Source: Aquaticitalea lipolytica (lineage in GTDB: Bacteria; Bacteroidota; Bacteroidia; Flavobacteriales; Flavobacteriaceae). Taken from it: a stretch of DNA of 64,000 nt. The notes below the pieces were generated by a model. That model had not been told where the DNA came from, made no database searches, and saw only the letters and a program-made list of their open reading frames with translations. The stretch is taken from assembly GCF_014641635.1 (NCBI RefSeq), contig NZ_BMIC01000001.1, positions 434,001 through 498,000 of the forward strand. Reading direction: 5' to 3'. Made by a program: the position numbers and the translations under genes. The stretch's first letter is position 1; the number at the start of each line of letters is the position of its first letter. This document shows positions 58,121-64,000 of the stretch, piece after piece.

Positions 58121-59404
58121 CTAAAGAATTTCCTTTTTCAATATTTCACTATATAATTTAATATAAGCGTTTGCTTGAATTGATAAATCATATTTCTCTT
58201 TAGCGGCAAGACTAATTTCAGCATTATTAAAAGAACTCTTAATTTTTAAAAATTGCTCTAAGCTCTCCAATAATGATTGACTACTTATAGATTTTGCCAA
58301 CAATCCGTTTTGTTCATTTTTAATCATATCTGTAATTCCTCCAACTGGGAAACCTATAACTGGTGTACCACACATAAGTGATTCTAAAACCGTATTAGGC
58401 AAGTTATCCATTAATGACGGAATAACAAATACATCAGCAGCAGAATATGCAATACTCATTAAAAGTTCATCATTAATAGTACCTAACTCTATTATGTTTT
58501 TAAAAGAATCTAAACCACTATTTTTACTACCAACTGCACATAAAACCACATCATCATTTTGCATCATCTTTAAGGCTTTTTTTAAATAAGCATAACCTTT
58601 TCTATGATTATCAATTGAGTCGGCTACAAACAAAATAACTGTTTTATCTTTAGGAATATTTAAAATATTACGAGAATAGTTTTGATCTCTAGGCTGAAAT
58701 ATTTCTGAATTAATTCCATAAGGAATACAATGTACGTCTAGAGTTTTAAAAACAGTACTATTTTTTGCTACTTGACATAGCCATTTTGAAGGTGCAACAA
58801 TATTAATGTTTGAAGAGTATTCAATAGCTTTTTGTTTTAATATGAGGTTTTTATTTGCTACTAGTTGTTCTTCATTAGTAAGTATTCTCGGAATAGGATT
58901 TCCTGATGCATCTATGCCTAAAAAAGTTTCTAAATAATGTTCACCTCCAGTAAACGGATTCATATCGTGCAGAGTCCAAACAATTGGTTTAGTATTATTT
59001 CTAAAAAACGAGTCGTAATCTAAAAAATTAGATACCCAATGCAAATTTATAATATCAGCTTCTTTGTAAAGTGGTGAACTGGTAATATCTAAACTAGATT
59101 CCGGAAAACTAAATAACTCTAAACCTAGTTGTCTGTGTTTAAAAAACTGTTGCTTTGGAGTTTCTTTAGATTTTTTAATAAGGCCTATTACACGTAAAAA
59201 ACTCAAGCATTTATGCTTTATTAATTGAAACTTACTTTTAGGTTTATTTATTTGATTAAACTCATAGGTTTGCTGTAATGATTTTTGCTTATGTTTTAAA
59301 AGTACTTTTGATTCGACACCTTGTTGCAATAACCCTTCATGCAAACGCAAACAAGCATTGGCAGCACCACCTTTATCGAATGTATTGACGATTAATACTT
59401 TCAT
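58121..59404 (-). CDS. Glycosyltransferase family 4
   Basis: This 427-residue protein starts KVLIVNTFDKGGAANACLRL (GT4 glycine loop). WTLHDMNPFTGGEHYLETFL and INIVAPSKWLCQVAKNSTVF follow in the middle. The donor domain has IPYGINSEIFQPRDQNYSRN, VILFVADSIDNHRKGYAYLK, VVLCAVGSKNSGL, AYSAADVFVIPSLMDNLPNT and SLMCGTPVIGFPVGGITDMI. The HDMxxxTGGxHY motif marks a GT4 subfamily common in Bacteroidota capsule clusters. Specific sugar unknown. It overlaps the methyltransferase gene by 4 bp. Confidence 0.92.
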   Translation of the reverse strand: MKVLIVNTFDKGGAANACLRLHEGLLQQGVESKVLLKHKQKSLQQTYEFNQINKPKSKFQLIKHKCLSFLRVIGLIKKSKETPKQQFFKHRQLGLELFSFPESSLDITSSPLYKEADIINLHWVSNFLDYDSFFRNNTKPIVWTLHDMNPFTGGEHYLETFLGIDASGNPIPRILTNEEQLVANKNLILKQKAIEYSSNINIVAPSKWLCQVAKNSTVFKTLDVHCIPYGINSEIFQPRDQNYSRNILNIPKDKTVILFVADSIDNHRKGYAYLKKALKMMQNDDVVLCAVGSKNSGLDSFKNIIELGTINDELLMSIAYSAADVFVIPSLMDNLPNTVLESLMCGTPVIGFPVGGITDMIKNEQNGLLAKSISSQSLLESLEQFLKIKSSFNNAEISLAAKEKYDLSIQANAYIKLYSEILKKEIL

Positions 59405-60243
59405 TGTTTTATTGCTTCAATAAATAAAGAATCGGGCTTTCTTATTTCTCCATCAATTGCATCTAATTGATATTTATCCCAATCAGGAATATTGCTTTTA
59501 TAAGCTGAACATATTGTTATTTGTTGAAATCCAACTGTCTTTAATAACTCTGATAATGAATATCTATCATACATCCATTGATGAATTTCTCCCCCAAGTC
59601 TAAATTGCCCTATTTTTATTGCTTTTTTTTCTCTATCTGTTAATTTTGGCTGAGATTGTTTCACCTTTATTATATTCCATATTTTCCTAACTAATTGTTT
59701 AACTTTTTTTAAAAAAGAGCTAGATTTAATTTTTGTATTTTGAAGGTTTTGTGGTCGACTTAAAAAGTCCTTTCTTATTTTTTTACCTTCCATACCAATA
59801 CGACTAAACACATAGCCTTCATTAGGTATTGTGTCTTGACATAAATAGGCTTTCATATTCCCACCACTTTCATTTCTAACCATTTGGTCAAGAAGTTCTA
59901 AAACTATCCAATTATAATTTTGTTGAGCTTCAGTTTGTCCTGAAGTTGCCATTTCAATATTTTTTAAATATTCTTTAGCAATTGTTTCTAAATCAGGTAC
60001 AGCAATTCTAATAACTCCTTGTGGTTTTAACACACGAAAACACTCATTGATAAATTTAACACCATCTGCTTTAGAAAAATGTTCCAAAACATGCGAATGA
60101 TAAATCACATCCATGCTTTGAGATTCAAATGGAATGCCATCTAATAGATTATGAGCTTGTACATGCTCCGAATTAGATACAAAATCTATGTTAATCCAAT
60201 CCTTATGAAACGTGTTACCACAGCCTAAATTGAGTAAATTCAT
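59401..60243 (-). CDS. Class I SAM-dependent methyltransferase
   Basis: This 280-residue protein starts NLLNLGCGNTFHKDWINIDF, a SAM-binding motif I of the short Methyltransf_11 type. FESQSMDVIYHSHVLEHFSK and FRVLKPQGVIRIAVPDLETI complete the fold. A long middle insertion (about 105-220) contains GGNMKAYLCQDTIPNEGYVF. The C-terminal YSLSELLKTVGFQQITICSA is typical. It may methylate a sugar or lipid-linked glycan. It overlaps the FkbM gene by one base and the GT4 gene by four. Confidence 0.88.
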   Translation of the reverse strand: MNLLNLGCGNTFHKDWINIDFVSNSEHVQAHNLLDGIPFESQSMDVIYHSHVLEHFSKADGVKFINECFRVLKPQGVIRIAVPDLETIAKEYLKNIEMATSGQTEAQQNYNWIVLELLDQMVRNESGGNMKAYLCQDTIPNEGYVFSRIGMEGKKIRKDFLSRPQNLQNTKIKSSSFLKKVKQLVRKIWNIIKVKQSQPKLTDREKKAIKIGQFRLGGEIHQWMYDRYSLSELLKTVGFQQITICSAYKSNIPDWDKYQLDAIDGEIRKPDSLFIEAIKQ

Positions 60244-61064
60244 TAATTACAATCTTGTTTGAATCCAAATATATTTAACTGAAAATCCATGTTGTTATAA
60301 TTGCTCAATCCCATGAAAGGAGATTTTAAAGCATCATTTCCTGGTATTGACATATATATTCTAAATTTTGCTTCAGTTAAAATGTTTATAAGCTCATTCA
60401 ACGTTTGTTGTTGTCCTACAAATGAATGGTATTCAACAAAAATACGGTCTACCTTATCTAAATCTTCGGCTATATCTTTTAACACAACTGTTTCAGCACC
60501 TTCAATGTCTAACTTTAATAAATCAACTTTACTTTTAATATAAGGTCTTAAAGATGTCATAGGAACACTTTTACTATTTGCCTTATAATTACTTTTATTG
60601 TAAGTTTCTAAAATTCCAGCATCTGCACCTTCCGACTGAAACTTCAAGCTTGTATTTTCATTCCATAACCCTTTATTTATGAGTTTTACATCATCAAGAC
60701 CATGACTTTTTATATTTGCCTCTAAAATATCAAATATGAATGGGTCTGGCTCAAAAGCTACAATTTCTGCACTTGGGTATAATTGTTTAAAATAAATTGA
60801 AGCTAAACCTATATTAGCTCCTCCATCTATAATATATGGAGACTTGTTTTTAGTTTTAAATTTATAGATTTCGGTTTTAAAAATTTCATCGTACATAAAT
60901 AAAAATGATGCACTGTCTGGTATTTGTAACTCTTTACCATGTATTATAGCAGATGTTTTTACATACCTAGGCACCAATTTTAATCTATCAAATTCAGATA
61001 CAGATTTTGAAGTTTTTAAATTGAGTTTTCTTTTTATATATGCTTTTAATTCTGGTGCTATCAA
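60243..61064 (-). CDS. FkbM-family methyltransferase
   Basis: The protein is 273 residues from TTG 61064 (LIAPELKAYIKRKLN region). The frame stays open upstream for about 20 codons without an ATG, so a slightly longer product is possible. The fold has PYIIDGGANIGLASIYFKQL, IVAFEPDPFIFDILEANI, TYNKSNYKANSKSVPMTSLR, VDLLKLDIEGAETVVLKDIA and IFVEYHSFVG. This is the FkbM pattern (DxGANxG...FEP...LDIEGAE), O-methyltransferases often acting on sugars. It starts 97 bp downstream of the acetyltransferase gene. Confidence 0.9.
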   Translation of the reverse strand: MIAPELKAYIKRKLNLKTSKSVSEFDRLKLVPRYVKTSAIIHGKELQIPDSASFLFMYDEIFKTEIYKFKTKNKSPYIIDGGANIGLASIYFKQLYPSAEIVAFEPDPFIFDILEANIKSHGLDDVKLINKGLWNENTSLKFQSEGADAGILETYNKSNYKANSKSVPMTSLRPYIKSKVDLLKLDIEGAETVVLKDIAEDLDKVDRIFVEYHSFVGQQQTLNELINILTEAKFRIYMSIPGNDALKSPFMGLSNYNNMDFQLNIFGFKQDCN

Positions 61065-61161
61065 ACTAAAAAGTTTTAGTATTAAATTAATTTTAAATGT
61101 TTCTGTATCAAATAAACTAATTCAAAAGTTATAATTTTATAAATGAGTCATTTTTTTATTT

Positions 61162-61803
61162 TTAATTTAAATCTTTAACTGTTTTAGCTGGATTACCAGC
61201 AACCATTGTAAAATCAGGCACATCTTTTGTCACTACTGCATTTGCCGATACTATTGCTCCTCTTCCAATTGTAACGCCCTTTAAAATTGTAGCTCCAAAA
61301 CTAATCCATGCATAATCTTTAATTGTTATTGGACTTGTGTCTATGTTCTTTTTCTCAATCCAACTTCCTGAATCTATCATCTCTCTAAACCTTTGTGCTC
61401 TTTCCAAATAATCAATTTCATGAGAATTTGTATCAATTATATTGACGTTATGTGATATTAAAACATTGTTTCCAATTCTTAATGAATCTCCAGACCAAAT
61501 TCTACTATCTTTACCTATAAAACAATTGTCACCTACACTAATTTCTCCACCATATTTAAAAACTAATAGTTGACCTCTAATATGTGTGTTTTTACCTATA
61601 GTAATTTTTGTAACATCTTCTTGAAGATTATTAACTTCTGCTTCAGCATAGAAATTTGTACCTTGACCAGATAAAACTTGTGATTTGCATTTAGTGCTAT
61701 TATAATTTGCAATTCTAATATTTAATTCCTCTAAATCAATAGCATATGTTAAATTTTTTTTACCTATAATCTTAAGGAAAAATTTCATTATTAACTTTTT
61801 CAT
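61162..61803 (-). CDS. Hexapeptide-repeat acyltransferase (WbbJ/CysE-like)
   Basis: This 213-residue protein has left-handed beta-helix repeats: TKITIGKNTHIRGQLLVFK, ISVGDNCFIGKDSRIWSGD, LRIGNNVLISHNVNIIDTNS, then PITIKDYAWISFGATILKGV and TIGRGAIVSANAVVTKDVPD. FTMVAGNPAKTVKDL is the standard end. NSHE has the catalytic His typical of O-acetyltransferases. It would acetylate a sugar hydroxyl or amine. The 97-bp gap after it holds no clear feature. Confidence 0.9.
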   Translation of the reverse strand: MKKLIMKFFLKIIGKKNLTYAIDLEELNIRIANYNSTKCKSQVLSGQGTNFYAEAEVNNLQEDVTKITIGKNTHIRGQLLVFKYGGEISVGDNCFIGKDSRIWSGDSLRIGNNVLISHNVNIIDTNSHEIDYLERAQRFREMIDSGSWIEKKNIDTSPITIKDYAWISFGATILKGVTIGRGAIVSANAVVTKDVPDFTMVAGNPAKTVKDLN

Positions 61804-61840
61804 CTATTCAAATTTTAAAATATTTAGCACTTCGGTTATT

Positions 61841-62773
61841 TTAAAAGTTAAGAAAAATTCTACGTTTAATCTTTTGAAAGTATCTTTTAATTTTACTTTT
61901 TAATGAAACCCTTAATACGTTATTTTCTTTTTTAACCAATTTCTCATTAGTAAAATAATCTAACATTTGTGTATACCTTTTAAGGTTAATTTTATCCTCT
62001 AATTTTATAAAAAAAATTTCTTTAGATAAATTTTGATTTACATCTTCTATACCACAGTTTTCTCCACTACCATCTAATCCAATATTAATTACCAGACTTT
62101 TAGTTACAAATAAACCTAGCCCATTCTTTATAAATACTGAGTAGTACCATTTAATTGCCCAAGATTTTGGGTTGTTAATCATAGATGCAAAATCATAATT
62201 AGCAAAGTTGAATCTATTCATTAAAAAATTATGGTTTTGAATTAAATCTTTATACTCGATGTCATGCTGAAAACAATCCCATTTTTCTTTCCAAGTTGCC
62301 CATCCCCATGAACTCGTAGCAAGAGGACATAAAAATGTATCTGAAATATTGAAATCAATTGGAAATTGATATCCATTTATTGAATATACATTTGAAGCAT
62401 TTTTATAGATCTCTAACCCTTCATTACAATAGGTTAAAAATTGAGGTGAAGTAATTAAATCGTCCTCTAAAACAATAATGCGTCCATATTTATTAATTAC
62501 AGTTGTTATTCCATCTATAACATTTTTGGCTAAGCCTAAATTATCATCTCTTTGAATAACCACAACTTCTTTACACCATTGTTTAGATTTAACTAGCTGA
62601 CTAATTTCATTTATTTTTTTTAAATCCTCTTCTGAAGCATCTTTTTTCGGTCCATCGCAATATATATAAAGCACACTTTTATCTGCAAGATTATTTAATG
62701 CTAGCGCATTTAAAGTTTGCTCGGTATGCCAAGGACGATTATAAACAAAAAGAACTATTGGTGCTAGGTTCAT
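61841..62773 (-). CDS. Glycosyltransferase, GT-A fold (GNT-I/GT13-like)
   Basis: This 310-residue protein starts APIVLFVYNRPWHTEQTLNA and SVLYIYCDGPKKDA. VVVIQRDDNLGLAKNVIDGI and RIIVLEDDLITSPQFLTYCN (EDD as metal site) follow. SSWGWATWKEKWDCFQHDI and SWAIKWYYSVFIKNGLGLF are characteristic of this bacterial group, which resembles the N-acetylglucosaminyltransferase I fold. The C-terminus is Lys/Arg-rich (LKSKIKRYFQKIKRRIFLNF), suggesting contact with the inner membrane. Sugar unknown. It abuts the FkbM gene without a gap. Confidence 0.85.
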   Translation of the reverse strand: MNLAPIVLFVYNRPWHTEQTLNALALNNLADKSVLYIYCDGPKKDASEEDLKKINEISQLVKSKQWCKEVVVIQRDDNLGLAKNVIDGITTVINKYGRIIVLEDDLITSPQFLTYCNEGLEIYKNASNVYSINGYQFPIDFNISDTFLCPLATSSWGWATWKEKWDCFQHDIEYKDLIQNHNFLMNRFNFANYDFASMINNPKSWAIKWYYSVFIKNGLGLFVTKSLVINIGLDGSGENCGIEDVNQNLSKEIFFIKLEDKINLKRYTQMLDYFTNEKLVKKENNVLRVSLKSKIKRYFQKIKRRIFLNF

Positions 62774-63520
62774 TTACTTTTTATTGTCTTTAAAGAAAAG
62801 TGTGTTAAATGTTTTAGCCACTAAAATATAGTCATTAATAATCAAAAATTTATACAAATCACTCTTAGAAGGCAAATCGGCAAGTGAATTTTTATTTAAA
62901 TCTTCAACTAAAAGAAAAGAAGGTCTGTATTTTTTCCAATCATTAGATTCTACGACTTCTAAATCAAACCCTTCGACATCAATTGTCATAAAATCAATAT
63001 TTTGATTTTTACCTAAATGTTTATCAAGTACTTGCTTTAATGGATAAGTATTAACCTTCCTCTTTTCTATTATTCTATAGTTTTGCAATCCATCCTTTTT
63101 TAAGGCTTCAGTTTCAGAAAAAGTATTTAATGCAGGTTCGTTAAACATATAATACAATAATTCACTTTCTTTTTTAGAGATGCCTATTTCAAGATTTATA
63201 TCATTTGGTCTTTCTTTATTAAATGCAACCATACTTCCTGGCAAAGCATCTATATTAATACCTCGCCAATCTTTTTTATAAAAACTATATGTATTTGAAA
63301 ATCGTCTAGGATGGTGTGCACCAACATCTACATAAAACCCATTTTCTTTATTGCTAAAAAAACGATTTAAAATTAAATCTTCACCTTCTTGAGAGTATGA
63401 TAAATTAGAAAACGCTAAACTATTTTCATATTGATTAATAGCTTGCTGTCTAAAATAGTTTTTTACTTTTTTAGGTGTTAATACATTTAAAAGTTTCTTT
63501 AAAATCTTCATTAAAAACAA
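62774..63520 (-). CDS. FkbM-family methyltransferase
   Basis: This 248-residue protein has two possible starts, ATG 63520 and ATG 63511 (fourth codon); the second gives the usual MKILKK start. LSYSQEGEDLILNRFF and GFYVDVGAHHPRRFSNTYSF then GWRGINID-like DWRGINIDALPGSMVAFNKE mark the SQEGEDLIL-type FkbM group. NIDFMTIDVEGFDLEVVESN is the DVEG motif. It may methylate a sugar or be a non-classical transferase. It lies 2 bp downstream of the partial methyltransferase gene. Confidence 0.88.
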   Translation of the reverse strand: MFLMKILKKLLNVLTPKKVKNYFRQQAINQYENSLAFSNLSYSQEGEDLILNRFFSNKENGFYVDVGAHHPRRFSNTYSFYKKDWRGINIDALPGSMVAFNKERPNDINLEIGISKKESELLYYMFNEPALNTFSETEALKKDGLQNYRIIEKRKVNTYPLKQVLDKHLGKNQNIDFMTIDVEGFDLEVVESNDWKKYRPSFLLVEDLNKNSLADLPSKSDLYKFLIINDYILVAKTFNTLFFKDNKK

Positions 63521-63522
63521 CG

Positions 63523-63999
63523 TTAAAAACCTCCACCAATTGGTATTGTTGGCTGAATAGTTATTGGATTAAAATTAAACTCACGATGCATAAAAATACT
63601 TGTCGTCCAAGTATAATCGTTAATTGGACCTAAGCCATGAAAGTCTACTTCTATAAATCCTAGATCTCTAAATGTGTTAGCTATTTCTGGGTGTCGATCA
63701 CTATTATCTAAAATAATTAAACCTCCATTATTTAGCATTTTAGTAGCCTCTTTTGAGCAAGCCTCTCTTTTAACTCCATCAATCAATATTATATCAAATT
63801 TCACATTAAACTCTTTAGGTTTAAGTTCATAATCAGTGTCAGCAAAAACTAATGTTTGGTTTTTAATTTTAAACTGTTTAACTTTTTCATACCATTCTAT
63901 ATTGTGATCTATTGAATATAATTCTTTTACTCTTTGAGCAAAAAACAATGATGAATTACCTGAACCCCATTCTAACATGATTTTATTAGATAAGTCTAA
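63523..63999 (-). CDS. Class I SAM-dependent methyltransferase, 5' truncated by window edge
   Basis: The frame is open to the right edge: upstream of the ATG at 63978 seven more codons (LDLSNKI) are in frame and fit the strand before motif I, so the real start is outside. IMLEWGSGNSSLFFAQRVKE is motif I. LYSIDHNIEWYEKVKQF, FDIILIDGVKREACSKEATK and GGLIILDNSDRHPEIANTF follow. It is a Methyltransf_24-like O-methyltransferase by pattern. The glycan cluster therefore continues to the right. Confidence 0.85.
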   Translation of the reverse strand, partial: LDLSNKIMLEWGSGNSSLFFAQRVKELYSIDHNIEWYEKVKQFKIKNQTLVFADTDYELKPKEFNVKFDIILIDGVKREACSKEATKMLNNGGLIILDNSDRHPEIANTFRDLGFIEVDFHGLGPINDYTWTTSIFMHREFNFNPITIQPTIPIGGGF

Positions 64000-64000
64000 C

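Noticed and set aside
1-64000. tRNA or rRNA genes
   Set aside because: No cloverleaf with a GTTCRANNC T-loop and no rRNA conserved stretch was recognised by eye; a covariance search would settle it.

Overview
The window is AT-rich and looks like a chromosomal segment of a marine-type member of the Flavobacteriaceae (Bacteroidota). Evidence: lipoproteins with Bacteroidota-type lipoboxes, -7 promoter elements of the TAnnTTTG kind instead of E. coli boxes, weak Shine-Dalgarno sequences, and typical families (DUF4331, 2TM/LytTR two-component genes, PorV-like barrel, LETM1-like protein, zinc-ligand-free RecQ, cyclophilin-FKBP fusion). The genus cannot be fixed from sequence alone.

Layout. 1-0.4 kb: end of an anti-sigma-factor-like gene and its terminator. 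0.6-1.6 kb: M43 metalloprotease lipoprotein. 1.8-4.9 kb (minus): DUF4331 operon in which the domain is split over two genes, plus a TPR lipoprotein and a small barrel-like protein. 5.0-6.2 kb: LETM1-like protein. 6.2-9.8 kb (minus): DUF2141, TPR, histidine kinase fused to a 2TM domain, a free 2TM protein, and a LytTR regulator. 9.9-13.7 kb: small membrane protein, sulfurtransferase, secreted protein, M1 aminopeptidase.

13.75-21.85 kb is the most interesting part. Eleven short plus-strand genes are each followed by an imperfect-hairpin repeat of about 75-150 bp. The variable outer arms of these repeats are complementary between the left and right ends of the SAME gene unit, as expected if each unit exists as a circle whose ends rejoin into one folded site. 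This is the layout of integron gene cassettes with attC sites, but the arms are longer and less constrained than the canonical GTTRRRY box, and no integrase lies in the window. I read it as a cassette array without an adjacent integrase, possibly part of a poorly described integron-like system of Bacteroidota. Payload: FRG-domain protein, OsmC-like protein, several lipoproteins and secreted hypotheticals.

21.9-34.3 kb is housekeeping: SRPBCC protein, TPR lipoprotein, cyclophilin-FKBP, RecQ, KdsD, TatC, AhpD-like protein, LptB, DUF808, phosphatidylserine synthase, PorV-like protein, Lnt. Several of these belong to outer-envelope biogenesis.

34.3-64 kb (all minus, many ATGA/TAATG overlaps) is a surface-polysaccharide cluster: initiating phosphoglycosyl transferase, O-antigen polymerase/ligase-like protein, about 17 glycosyltransferases or candidates, a NeuB/NeuC/NeuA-like nonulosonic acid set, asparagine synthetase, FkbM and other methyltransferases, and a hexapeptide acyltransferase. 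No Wzx flippase is in the window, and the cluster continues past the right edge.
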